Source: Streptomyces sp. SN-593 (GTDB lineage Bacteria; Actinomycetota; Actinomycetes; Streptomycetales; Streptomycetaceae). From it: a DNA stretch of 64,000 nt. The DNA lies in assembly GCF_016756395.1 (NCBI RefSeq), contig NZ_AP018365.1:8373501-8437500 (forward strand). Reading direction: 5' to 3'. How positions within the stretch are numbered: position 1 is the stretch's first letter; each line of letters starts with the position of its first letter. The position numbers and the translations under genes are program-made. The notes under the pieces are model-generated. The model was given only the letters and a program-made list of their open reading frames with translations. It searched no databases and was not told where the DNA came from. Of the stretch, positions 51,423-59,757 are shown in pieces.

Positions 51423-52586
51423 ATGCGTGATGCCAAAGGTGCCGTCGTTTCGGGATACGGGCGTTGGGGCGCCGCGGCCGTGACCCTCGCCATGGTCCTC
51501 GCGGCGGCCGGGTGCAGCAAGAGCGGAGCCGGCGGCTCGTCCTCGTCGGACGCCGGGTCCGGCAGTTCCTCCGCCGCCTCGTCCACGACCGCGATCAAGG
51601 GCGACATCGCCTTCAACGACGCGAACCTCGCCAAGCTCGACGCGGCGCTGAAGCAGGCGCTGGCGGGCAAGGACCTGTCGAAGCTCAACGAGGCGATGGT
51701 GGTCAACGTGGCCACCGACTACTGGAACGCCGGCAAGGTCGGCTTCACCAAGGGCCTGAAGGAACTCGGCGTCAAGGGCGCCTACCAGGCCCCGGCCAAC
51801 GGCCGGCTGGACCAGCAGCTGTCGATCATCCAGACGCTGCGCGGCCAGGGCATCTCCGGCATGAGCGTGTCCGCCATCGACCCGACGGCCATCAAGGCGC
51901 CGATCGCCTCCGCGAACAAGGCGGGCATCCCGGTGCTCGCCATCGACTCGCCGCTGCCGAAGGACGACGGCGCCGCCCTCTACCTGGGCACCCCGAACTA
52001 CCAGGCGGGCCAGAAGGCCGGCGAGGCGATGAAGCAGGCGCTCGGCGGCAAGGGCCAGGTGGTGATCCTGGTCGGCTCCCTCACCACCTCCAACGCGGTC
52101 GAGCGCATCCAGGGCTTCGAGGACGCCCTGAAGGGCTCGGGCATCAAGGTCGCCCAGAAGCTCAGCGACAGCATGGACGCCTCCAAGGCGCTGTCCAACG
52201 CGGAGACCGCGATCCAGACCAACCCGAACGTCAACGGGCTCTACGGCGTGTACTCCTACGACGGCCCGTCCGCGGGCCAGGCCGTCCAGTCCGCCGGCAA
52301 GACCGGGAAGATCAAGATCATCTCGGACGACAGCGACCCGCAGACGCTGAAGTTCATCAAGTCCGGCGTCATTCAGGCCACCGTCCTCCAGCAGCCCTAC
52401 CAGCAGGGCTACACCGGGGCCTACCTGCTGGCCGCGCTGAAGGTGCTCGGCAAGGACGCCACCCTCAAGCTGGCGCAGCCCTACCTGGAGAGCGACGGCA
52501 TCACCCTCAGCTCCGGCGTCGGCCTGGTCACGCAGGCCAACCTCGCCGACTACCAGGCGAAGTTGACGAGCCTGGGGATCGGCTGA
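51423..52586 (+). CDS. Sugar ABC transporter substrate-binding lipoprotein (ribose/arabinose type)
   Basis: This 387-residue receptor has a signal with lipobox LAAAGC (Cys31) and a Ser/Gly spacer. The fold is the periplasmic-binding-protein type 1 of RbsB relatives (ATDYWNAGKVGFTKGLKELG; ISGMSVSAIDPTAIKAPIASANKAGIPVLAIDSPLP; NPNVNGLYGVYSYDGPSAGQAVQ). AGGAAG precedes the ATG. It is the first gene of the three-gene importer next to araBDA and under the same operators, so L-arabinose is the probable ligand. Confidence 0.92.
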   Translation: MRDAKGAVVSGYGRWGAAAVTLAMVLAAAGCSKSGAGGSSSSDAGSGSSSAASSTTAIKGDIAFNDANLAKLDAALKQALAGKDLSKLNEAMVVNVATDYWNAGKVGFTKGLKELGVKGAYQAPANGRLDQQLSIIQTLRGQGISGMSVSAIDPTAIKAPIASANKAGIPVLAIDSPLPKDDGAALYLGTPNYQAGQKAGEAMKQALGGKGQVVILVGSLTTSNAVERIQGFEDALKGSGIKVAQKLSDSMDASKALSNAETAIQTNPNVNGLYGVYSYDGPSAGQAVQSAGKTGKIKIISDDSDPQTLKFIKSGVIQATVLQQPYQQGYTGAYLLAALKVLGKDATLKLAQPYLESDGITLSSGVGLVTQANLADYQAKLTSLGIG

Positions 52587-54202
52587 TGGCCGGCTCCGCC
52601 GACCTCCGCCCGGGCGGCGAGGGCCGTCCGGGCGGCGCGGAGGACCGGAGCGGCCCGGCCGACGACAGCGCGGTGTCACTGCGCGACGTCAGCAAGGCCT
52701 ACGGCCCGGTGAAGGTGCTGGACATCCCGCGGCTCGACCTGGCGCGTGGCCAGATCGTGGCCGTGGTGGGGGAGAACGGCGCGGGCAAGTCCACGCTGAT
52801 GGGCGTGCTGTCCGGCACCGTCACCCCCACCACCGGGACCATCGAGATCGCCGGCCGCGCGTTGCAGGCCGGCCGCCCCGACCACTCCCGCGAGCTGGGA
52901 GTCGCCCTGGTGGCACAGGAGTTCCCGCTGGTCGGGCAGTTGAGCGTCGCGGAGAACCTGCTGCTCGGGCGGCGCCCGCAGCGGGCCGGCGGCCGGCTGT
53001 TCGGCAGGGCGGTGTTCGACCGCACCGGCACCAGGGAGGAGGCACGGGCGCTGCTCGCCGAGGTCGGCGTGACGCACGTCGACGTCGACCGTCCGGTCGA
53101 GCGCTTCCCGGTGCCGGTGCGCCAGATGATCGAGATCGCCAAGGCGTGGGGACACCGCCCGGTCGTGCTGATCCTCGACGAGCCGACCTCCTCGCTCGGC
53201 CCGGTGGAGGCCGAGCGGGTGCTCGACCTGGCCCGCGCCCACGCCGCGGCCGGGGGAGCGGTGCTCTTCATCGGCCACCGCCTGGACGAGGTGCGGGCGA
53301 TCGCCGACCGGGTGGTGGTGCTGCGCAGCGGCAAGCTGGTCGCCGACCTCACCCCGCAGGAGGCCACCGAGGAGCGGATGATCCGCGAGATGGTCGGTGC
53401 CGAGCTGTCCCGCGCCGACCTCGCGCCGCCGTCCACGGTGGAGCGCACCGCGGTGCTGCGCACCCGGGAGCTGACCGCCGACGGCCTCGGGCCGGTCGAC
53501 CTGGAGGTGCGCGCCGGCGAGATCGTCGGCGTCGCCGGGCTGATGGGCTCCGGCCGCAGCCGGCTGCTGCACACCGTGATGGGCGCCCAGCCGCGCACCG
53601 GCGGGTCGGTGGAGTTCCTGGGCCGCGACTTCCGCCCGAGGCACCCGGCCGACGCGGTCGAGGCCGGGATCGGCCTGGTGCCGGAGGACCGCAAGGTGCA
53701 GTCGCTGCTGCCGGCCCACTCGGTGCGGTGGAACGTCACCCTGAGCACGCTGCGCCGGATCAGCTCCCGGGGTGTGCTGTGGCCCGGTGCGGACAAGGAG
53801 CACTCGGCGCGGATCGTGCACGACCTGGGTGTGCGCCTGCACAGCCAGGAGCAGCCGATCGGGTCGCTGTCGGGCGGCAACCAGCAGAAGGCGGTCTTCG
53901 GTCGCTGGCTTGCCGCGGAGCCCCGGCTGCTGCTGCTCGACGAGCCGACCCGGGGCGTGGACGTCGGCGCGAAGGCCGAGATCTACGGCCTGATCGACGC
54001 CGCCGCCGAGCAGGGCATGGCGGTGCTGGTGGCCTCCTCCGAACTGGAGGAGCTGCTGTGGATCTGCCATCGGATCGTGGTGATGGCGCACGGGCGGATC
54101 GTCGACGACCTCCCCCGTGGCCGGTTCGGCAAGGAAGCGATCATGACCGCGGCGGCCGGGACGCGGCCGGGCGCGGGCACGCAGGAAGAGGCGAGCGCAT
54201 GA
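52586..54202 (+). CDS. Sugar ABC transporter ATP-binding protein (RbsA/AraG type)
   Basis: This 538-residue protein holds two ATPase domains. The first is at about 28-270: Walker A GENGAGKST, Walker B LILDEPT. Its signature region is degenerate (ERFPVPVRQMIEIAKAW). The second is at about 285-520: degenerate Walker A GLMGSGRSR, signature LSGGNQQKAVFGRWL, LLLDEPTRGVDVG. This asymmetry is normal for the family. The ATG overlaps the binding-protein stop (TGATG). The first 25 residues are a hydrophilic extension. Confidence 0.93.
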   Translation: MAGSADLRPGGEGRPGGAEDRSGPADDSAVSLRDVSKAYGPVKVLDIPRLDLARGQIVAVVGENGAGKSTLMGVLSGTVTPTTGTIEIAGRALQAGRPDHSRELGVALVAQEFPLVGQLSVAENLLLGRRPQRAGGRLFGRAVFDRTGTREEARALLAEVGVTHVDVDRPVERFPVPVRQMIEIAKAWGHRPVVLILDEPTSSLGPVEAERVLDLARAHAAAGGAVLFIGHRLDEVRAIADRVVVLRSGKLVADLTPQEATEERMIREMVGAELSRADLAPPSTVERTAVLRTRELTADGLGPVDLEVRAGEIVGVAGLMGSGRSRLLHTVMGAQPRTGGSVEFLGRDFRPRHPADAVEAGIGLVPEDRKVQSLLPAHSVRWNVTLSTLRRISSRGVLWPGADKEHSARIVHDLGVRLHSQEQPIGSLSGGNQQKAVFGRWLAAEPRLLLLDEPTRGVDVGAKAEIYGLIDAAAEQGMAVLVASSELEELLWICHRIVVMAHGRIVDDLPRGRFGKEAIMTAAAGTRPGAGTQEEASA

Positions 54203-55215
54203 AGACCAGCACCGCACCGGCGCCGACCGGGGCCGACACCGGCATCGCGCCGGGCCCCTCGTTCGTCCGCCGCCTGCTCGAAACGCCCGAGGTCGGCGTG
54301 GTGGCCGCCTGCGTCGTCGTCTTCGTCGCGCTGGCGCTGGACAAGTCGACCTTCGCCGGGGCGGTCAACCTCCAGGGGATGGGTTTCGACCTGGCGCAGT
54401 ACGGCCTGATCGCGATCGGGGAGTCGCTGGTGATCCTGACCGGCGGCATCGACCTGTCGGTGGGTGCGCTGCTGGGCACCAGCGTCATCCTGATGTCCTG
54501 GTTCAACGTGCGGGCCGGGCTGCCGCCGGTGCTGGCGATCCTGGTCACGCTGGTGATCGCCGGCGCGGTGGGCCTGCTGCACGGGCTGGCCGTCACCCGG
54601 CTGAAGATGGCGCCGTTCGTGGTCACCCTGGTCACCTACACCGTCGCGCAGGGCGTCACGCTCGCGATCACGTCCGGCACCTCGATCACCGGCATCGGCG
54701 GGCTGTTCGGCGACGTCGGGCAGACGTACGTGGCCCAGATCCCGCTGCCGCTGATCCTCTTCGCGGTGGTCGCGATCGCGGCGTGGTTCTTCCTGGAGCG
54801 CACGTACGCCGGCCGGCAGGTGTACGCGGTCGGCGGCAACCCGGAGGCGGCGCGGCTGGCCGGCATCCGCGGCGACCGCAGGGTGGTGTCGATGTACGTC
54901 ACCAGCTCCCTGCTGTCGGCGTTCGCCGGGATCATGGTGCTGGGCCGGATGGGCGTCGGCTCGGCCAGCGGCGTCGGGGTCGGCTGGGAGCTGTCGGCGA
55001 TCGCGGCGGCGGTCATCGGCGGGGTGAGCCTGGTCGGCGGCCAGGGCCGCATCCTCGGGATCGTCGCGGGCACCATCCTGCTCGAACTGATCAACAACGG
55101 CCTGACGACGCTTCAGATCAACCCCAACTACACGAACATCGTGCTGGGGTGCGTGCTGGGGCTGGCGATCACCGCGGACCGGCTGCGGGCGCGCAGCGTC
55201 GCGAGGCGCCGCTGA
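54199..55215 (+). CDS. Sugar ABC transporter permease (RbsC/AraH type)
   Basis: This 338-residue permease has about ten helices. ESLVILTGGIDLSVGALLGTSVILMSW is the BPD_transp_2 hallmark, followed by LKMAPFVVTLVTYTVAQGVTL, YAVGGNPEAARLAGIRGDR, and AAAVIGGVSLVGGQGRILGIVAGTILLELINNGL. It overlaps the ATPase gene by 4 bp. A UUCG hairpin lies downstream at 55364. Confidence 0.94.
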   Translation: MKTSTAPAPTGADTGIAPGPSFVRRLLETPEVGVVAACVVVFVALALDKSTFAGAVNLQGMGFDLAQYGLIAIGESLVILTGGIDLSVGALLGTSVILMSWFNVRAGLPPVLAILVTLVIAGAVGLLHGLAVTRLKMAPFVVTLVTYTVAQGVTLAITSGTSITGIGGLFGDVGQTYVAQIPLPLILFAVVAIAAWFFLERTYAGRQVYAVGGNPEAARLAGIRGDRRVVSMYVTSSLLSAFAGIMVLGRMGVGSASGVGVGWELSAIAAAVIGGVSLVGGQGRILGIVAGTILLELINNGLTTLQINPNYTNIVLGCVLGLAITADRLRARSVARRR

Positions 55216-55363
55216 CCGCCGGGTGCCGCCCGGGCGCCCCCTCGGTGGCTGTGCGGCGGCCGTGGGGGCCACGCCGCCGGGGCGTCGCCGGTGCCCCGGT
55301 CCCGCCGTCTGCCGCCGTGTCGCCGCCGTCCTTCGATCCGCCGCACCGCTTCCCCGTGCGGGC

Positions 55364-55395
55364 CGGGCCGTCTTCCCTTCGGGGGAGGCGGCCCG
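55364..55395 (+). terminator. UUCG-tetraloop terminator of the arabinose importer operon
   Basis: A 14-bp stem (CGGGCCGTCTTCCC against GGGGGAGGCGGCCCG with two G-U pairs) is capped by TTCG, a very stable tetraloop. It is the first strong hairpin after the permease and lies just before the MarR promoter. Confidence 0.75.
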
Positions 55396-55414
55396 ACGCG
55401 TGTGCCGAAATGCT

Positions 55415-55442
55415 TTGGCTATTCGGAATAGCTATGTAGAGT
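55415..55442 (+). promoter_or_regulatory. MarR gene promoter with overlapping inverted repeat
   Basis: The -35 TTGGCT (55415-55420) and -10 TAGAGT (55437-55442) are 16 bp apart. GCTATTC-G-GAATAGC (55418-55432), a perfect 7-bp inverted repeat, overlaps the -35 and spacer and is the likely MarR operator. The -10 is 6 nt before the ATG, so the mRNA is leaderless. The AT-rich patch is conspicuous in this GC-rich DNA. Confidence 0.75.
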
Positions 55443-55448
55443 AGATAC

Positions 55449-55904
55449 ATGGACGATCGTGAGGTGCTGCGGCTGCGGACGCAGTTCAGGCAGCTTCAGC
55501 GGCGGTTGCGGCGCGAGGCGGGGCCGGCGCTGCCCGTGTCGAGGACCGCCCGGCAGGTGCTGACGGCCGCGGACCGGCTCGGCGGCGCCCAGCCGCGCGA
55601 ACTGGCCGAGGAGCTCCAGATGACCAGCTCGAACGTGGCGGCGGCCCTGCGCGAACTGGAGGCCGCCGGGTTCGTGCGGCGCAGCCGGGACGAGCAGGAC
55701 GCGCGCCGCGTGCGGGTGGCCGTCACCCCCGAGGGGAGCACGGCCGTCGCGGACGCCCGCAGTCAGCGGGACACCTGGCTGGGCCGGGCGGTGGAGGCAC
55801 TGCTCGACCCGGAGGAGCAGCGTGTGCTCATCGCGGCGGGCGAACTGCTGGAGCGCATCGCGGAGTTCGAGCTGCCCGCGGGCACCGCGGCGGGCACGCA
55901 GTGA
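55449..55904 (+). CDS. MarR-family transcriptional regulator
   Basis: This 151-residue winged-helix repressor contains PRELAEELQMTSSNVAAALRELEAAGFVRRSRDEQDARRVRVAVTPEG, the HTH and wing with the DxR motif. It is translationally coupled to the MFS exporter (GTG inside GTGA). The palindrome in its promoter indicates autorepression. The inducer is unknown, presumably a phenolic or drug exported by the partner. Confidence 0.92.
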   Translation: MDDREVLRLRTQFRQLQRRLRREAGPALPVSRTARQVLTAADRLGGAQPRELAEELQMTSSNVAAALRELEAAGFVRRSRDEQDARRVRVAVTPEGSTAVADARSQRDTWLGRAVEALLDPEEQRVLIAAGELLERIAEFELPAGTAAGTQ

Positions 55905-57490
55905 CGGGCGTGGGGCCGGGCCCGGAGGAGAGCGGCACCCGTACGGACGCGGTGCGTCCGGGCGCCGCGGGTGCGGCTGCGGGCGCGGATGCCGCGGCTA
56001 CGGGCGACGGCGCGGCGGACCACGCCGGGACGGACGGCGCCGCGCCGGGCGGTGGGAGGCCACCCGGCGGGCCGCGGGGACGTGCCGGTGACCCTGCCGG
56101 TGCCTATGCCGCCGACGCCGGACCCGGCCGTACCGGGGCGGGGAGCGTCGCGCCGGAGCGCGAGGGACCCCGGCGTGCCGGTGCCGGTGCCGGTGCCGGT
56201 GCCGTCGGTGCGGGCCGTGAATCGACAGCCGGCGCCGCGACCGGAGGGACGAGCGGCGCGCGGGGGCGCCCGCTGTCGCGGGCCTTCGACTCGCTGGCGA
56301 TACGCAACTACCGCCTCTACTTCTGGGGCTACGCGGTGTCCATCGCCGGCACCTGGATGCAGACCCTGGCACTCGCGTTCCTGGTGCTGCGGCTGACCGG
56401 CAGCGGCGCCGACCTCGGCGTCGCCACCGCCGCCCGCTACCTGCCGCTGGCGCTGCTCGGCCCGTTCGGCGGTCTGATCGCCGACCGGTACGACCGGCGC
56501 CGCCTGCTGTACGTCACGCAGTCGGCGTCGGCCGTGGTCGCGCTGGCGTTCGCCCTGATGACGGCGCTGGGGCAGGCGAGCTACGCCGGGGTCGTGGTGC
56601 TGTCGCTGGCGCTGGGCGTGCTGACCGTGGTCGACAACCCCGCACGCCAGAGCCTGATCGGCGACCTGGTGCCGCGCGAGCGGCTGGCCAACGCCGTCAC
56701 GCTCAACTCCGTCTCGGTGAACCTCGCCCGCGTGCTGGGCGCGGCCGCCGGCGGTGCCCTGGTCGCCGGGGTCGGCCTGACCACCTGCTTCGTGCTCAAC
56801 GCGGCCTCGTTCGCGGGCGTGCTGGCGAGCCTGTTCCTCATGCGGCCCGCCGAGATGAACCCCGTCGAGCGCCCGCCCCGCGAGAAGGGCCAGGTCAGGG
56901 CGGGGCTGCGGTACGCCTTCCAGACCCCCGCGCTGCTGCTGCCGCTGGTGATGATCACCGTGACCGGCGCGCTCGCCTACGAGTTCCCGGTCACGCTCCC
57001 GCTGGTGGCGCGCGGCGCGCTGCACGGCGGTGCCGGCACGTACGGCGCGATGGCGTCGGTGATGGGCCTGGGCGCCGTCCTCGGCGGCCTGGTGACCGCC
57101 AGCCGCGGCAACCCCAAGCGCAGCAGCACCCTCGCGATCGCCGCCGTCGGCTGGGGCGTCGCGATCACGGCCGCCGCGCTCGCCCCGTCGCTGCCCTGGG
57201 AACTGGTCGCGCTGCTCTTCGTCGGCTACGGCAGCGTCAGCTTCAACGCGCTGTCCAAGACCGCGCTCCAACTCGCCGCCGCGCCCGCGATGCGCGGTCG
57301 GGTGATGGCCCTGTGGGCGCTGGCCTGGGGCGGCACGACCGTGGTCGGCGGCCCGCTGGTCGGCTGGGTCGCCCAGGACATCGGCACCCGCTGGTCCCTG
57401 GCGGTCGGCGGCGTCCCCACCATCCTCCTGGGGCTGCTCATGCTCCCCGCCCTCCGCCACATGGACCCCCGCCCCACTCCTTCCACCTGA
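55901..57490 (+). CDS. MFS exporter, EntS/MFS_3 family, with long disordered N-terminus
   Basis: This 529-residue transporter has residues 1-125 as a Gly/Ala/Pro low-complexity tail, partly encoded by GCCGGT hexanucleotide repeats (56175-56204). The 12-helix MFS core starts at about residue 127 (SLAIRNYRLYFWGYAVSIAGTWMQ) and has FGGLIADRYDRRRLL, the MFS loop motif, and VVDNPARQSLIGDLVP. It resembles enterobactin/macrolide exporters. The GTG start overlaps the MarR stop. Translation could instead begin at an internal codon nearer the first helix, but the coupling argues for 55901. Confidence 0.88.
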   Translation: MTGVGPGPEESGTRTDAVRPGAAGAAAGADAAATGDGAADHAGTDGAAPGGGRPPGGPRGRAGDPAGAYAADAGPGRTGAGSVAPEREGPRRAGAGAGAGAVGAGRESTAGAATGGTSGARGRPLSRAFDSLAIRNYRLYFWGYAVSIAGTWMQTLALAFLVLRLTGSGADLGVATAARYLPLALLGPFGGLIADRYDRRRLLYVTQSASAVVALAFALMTALGQASYAGVVVLSLALGVLTVVDNPARQSLIGDLVPRERLANAVTLNSVSVNLARVLGAAAGGALVAGVGLTTCFVLNAASFAGVLASLFLMRPAEMNPVERPPREKGQVRAGLRYAFQTPALLLPLVMITVTGALAYEFPVTLPLVARGALHGGAGTYGAMASVMGLGAVLGGLVTASRGNPKRSSTLAIAAVGWGVAITAAALAPSLPWELVALLFVGYGSVSFNALSKTALQLAAAPAMRGRVMALWALAWGGTTVVGGPLVGWVAQDIGTRWSLAVGGVPTILLGLLMLPALRHMDPRPTPST

Positions 57491-57595
57491 CCACGGGGTC
57501 CGGCCCCGCGAGCCGCACTCCCAGCCGCCGGGACCGACGGCGGGGTGTGGGAGTGTGGTGCGCGTCGGGCAGGCAGGGCTTGAGGGGGAAAGCGC

Positions 57596-58132
57596 GTGGC
57601 GGGCGAGGTGGGCGGCGGGTTCTCGACCAGGCGGCTGGAGATGATCCCGCTCCGGGTCGAGCACGCGGCGGAGATGGCCGAGGTGCTCGCCGATCCGGCG
57701 CTCCACCGGTTCATCGGCGGGGAGCCGGCCACGCCCGAGGCGCTGCGGGCCCGCTACGCCCGGCTGGCCGCCGGATCGCCCGAGCCCGGCGTGGGGTGGC
57801 TGAACTGGGTGATCAGGCTGCGGGACGACAGACGCCTGGTGGGCACCGTGCAGGCGACGGTCCAGGGGGCCGAGGGGGCCGAGGGGGCCGAGGGGGCGCG
57901 GAGCGCCGAGGTCGCCTGGGTGGTGGGCACGCCCTGGCAGGGCCGGGGGATCGCGACGGAGGCCGCGTGCGGGTTGGTGCGCAGGCTGGCCGCGCACCGC
58001 ATCCGCCCGGTGGTCGCCCACATCCACCCGGACCACGCCGCCTCGGCCGCCGTCGCCGCCGCGGCCGGACTCGCCCCCACCGCGGAGTGGCACGACGGCG
58101 AGGTGCGCTGGCGCTTCGCGCCGACCGGGTAG
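57596..58132 (+). CDS. GNAT-family N-acetyltransferase
   Basis: This 178-residue acetyltransferase begins FSTRRLEMIPLRVEHAAEMAEVL. The acetyl-CoA segment AWVVGTPWQGRGIATEAACGLV (QGRGIA) and VVAHIHPDHAASAAVAAAAGL are clear. A 9-bp unit (GGGGCCGAG) repeated four times at about 57868-57897 encodes GAEGAEGAEGA in a loop before the core. GAGGGGGAAA precedes the GTG. Substrate unknown. Confidence 0.87.
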   Translation: MAGEVGGGFSTRRLEMIPLRVEHAAEMAEVLADPALHRFIGGEPATPEALRARYARLAAGSPEPGVGWLNWVIRLRDDRRLVGTVQATVQGAEGAEGAEGARSAEVAWVVGTPWQGRGIATEAACGLVRRLAAHRIRPVVAHIHPDHAASAAVAAAAGLAPTAEWHDGEVRWRFAPTG

Positions 58133-58178
58133 CGAGCCGCCACGCGTGTCCGCTGCACGGTTGCCGGTGCGCCGCGCC

Positions 58179-58195
58179 CCGCCGGGAACCGGCGG
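58179..58195 (+). terminator. Small hairpin after acetyltransferase
   Basis: CCGCCGG and CCGGCGG pair over 7 bp with a GAA loop, 46 bp after the stop codon. A possible terminator ahead of the glucose-6-phosphate dehydrogenase gene. Confidence 0.45.
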
Positions 58196-58317
58196 TGCCT
58201 GCCGGGGGCAGCCTCCGCGCGCGCCGTGCCCGCGTGGTGCGGCGCTCCCGCCGGGCGCACCCTGGGAAGGAGCAGCGCGCGTCGACGGGGGTGGCGCAGG
58301 ACCGGGAGGAGCGCGAC

Positions 58318-59730
58318 ATGACCCGCACCGGCCGTCCGGAGGGCGCGGACACCCTCGTCGTGTTCGGCATCACCGGCGACCTCGCCCGCAAGATGACCCT
58401 GCGCGCCCTGTACCGGCTCGAAGCGCGCGGCCTCCTCGACTGCCGTGTGATCGGCGTGGCCGCCGACGACCTCACCACGGCCGACTTCGTCGCACAGGCC
58501 CGCGAGCGTGTCGCCGCCACCGGCCAGCGGGTCGACGACGACACCTTCCGGCGGTTCGCCGCACGCGTCACCTACCTGCACGGCGACGTCACCGACGCCG
58601 CTCTCTACACCCGGCTGAGCGCCGAGATCGGTCCGGGCCACCGCACGCTGCACTACCTGGAGATGCCGCCCCGGCTCTTCGGTCCGATCGTCGAACGGCT
58701 CGGCGCGGCCGGCCTGGTGGAGCACGCCCGGGTCGCGGTGGAGAAGCCGTTCGGCAAGGACCTCGCCTCCGCCCGCGCGCTCAACGCCCGGCTGCACGCC
58801 GTGCTGCGCGAGGACCAACTGCTGCGCGTCGACCACTTCCTCGGCAAGGAGCCGGTGATCGAGCTGGAGTACCTGCGCTTCGCCAACCGCGCCCTGGCCG
58901 GGCTGTGGGACCGCGACAGCGTCAGCGCCGTACAGATCACCATGGCCGAGGACTTCGGCATCGAGGGCCGCGGCAGCTTCTACGACCCCGTCGGCGCCCT
59001 GCGCGACGTGGTGCAGAACCACCTGTTGCAGGTGCTCGCCGCCGTCACGATGGACCCGCCCGCGGACGCCGGCGCCGACAGCCTCCGGGACCGCAAGGCC
59101 GAAGTCCTCAAGGCCGTACGCGCCGCCGACCCGCGCCGCAGCGTCCGCGGCCAGTACACCGGCTACCGCGACACCCCCGGCGTCGCCGCCGGCTCCGACA
59201 CCGAGACGTACATCGCGCTGCGGCTGGAGATCGATAACTGGAAGTGGATCGACGTGCCGTTCTTCCTGCGCGCGGGCAAGAACCTGCCGGTGCGCGACAC
59301 CGAGGTGCGGCTGATCCTGCGCCGGGCGCCGCGGCTGGCCTTCCTGCCGACGCCGCACCAGGCCGAGCCGAACCAGATCGTGCTGCGCATCGACCCCGAC
59401 CCCGGGGTGTGCCTGCAACTCGTCGCCCAGGGCGAGCAGACCTGGCGCCCCCTGCACCTGGACGCCTCCTTCGTCCGGGACCTCGGCGAGCCGCCGGAGC
59501 CGTACGAGCGGCTGCTGCACGGCGCGCTCACCGGGGACCACAGCCTGTTCACCCGGGAGGACGGCGTCGAGGAGGCATGGCGGATCGTGCAGCCCCTGCT
59601 CGACGATCCCGCCCCGCTGCTGCCGTACGCACCCGGCACCTGGGGTCCCGCCGAGGCCGCCGACCTGGTGACGGGCCATCCGCCCTGGCACGACCCCTGG
59701 ACCGCCGGGTCCGGCGCCCCCGCCGGCTGA
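58318..59730 (+). CDS. zwf: Glucose-6-phosphate dehydrogenase
   Basis: This 470-residue enzyme oxidises glucose 6-phosphate to 6-phosphogluconolactone, feeding the pentose phosphate pathway and NADPH. The coenzyme motif is FGITGDLARK (about 16-25), the substrate site EKPFGKDL (142-149) and the active site RVDHFLGKEPV (170-180). GSFYDPVGALRDVVQNHLLQ and RAGKNLPV are also diagnostic. GGGAGGAG precedes the ATG. It stands alone, not beside opcA or pgl as the housekeeping copy often does, so it may be a paralogue. Confidence 0.93.
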   Translation: MTRTGRPEGADTLVVFGITGDLARKMTLRALYRLEARGLLDCRVIGVAADDLTTADFVAQARERVAATGQRVDDDTFRRFAARVTYLHGDVTDAALYTRLSAEIGPGHRTLHYLEMPPRLFGPIVERLGAAGLVEHARVAVEKPFGKDLASARALNARLHAVLREDQLLRVDHFLGKEPVIELEYLRFANRALAGLWDRDSVSAVQITMAEDFGIEGRGSFYDPVGALRDVVQNHLLQVLAAVTMDPPADAGADSLRDRKAEVLKAVRAADPRRSVRGQYTGYRDTPGVAAGSDTETYIALRLEIDNWKWIDVPFFLRAGKNLPVRDTEVRLILRRAPRLAFLPTPHQAEPNQIVLRIDPDPGVCLQLVAQGEQTWRPLHLDASFVRDLGEPPEPYERLLHGALTGDHSLFTREDGVEEAWRIVQPLLDDPAPLLPYAPGTWGPAEAADLVTGHPPWHDPWTAGSGAPAG

Positions 59731-59738
59731 AGGCGCTC

Positions 59739-59757
59739 CCGCCCGCTCAGCGGGCGG
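59739..59757. terminator. Short hairpin between zwf and GH9 stops
   Basis: CCGCCCGC and GCGGGCGG pair over 8 bp around TCA, overlapping the GH9 stop codon. It is a candidate bidirectional terminator. Confidence 0.5.
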
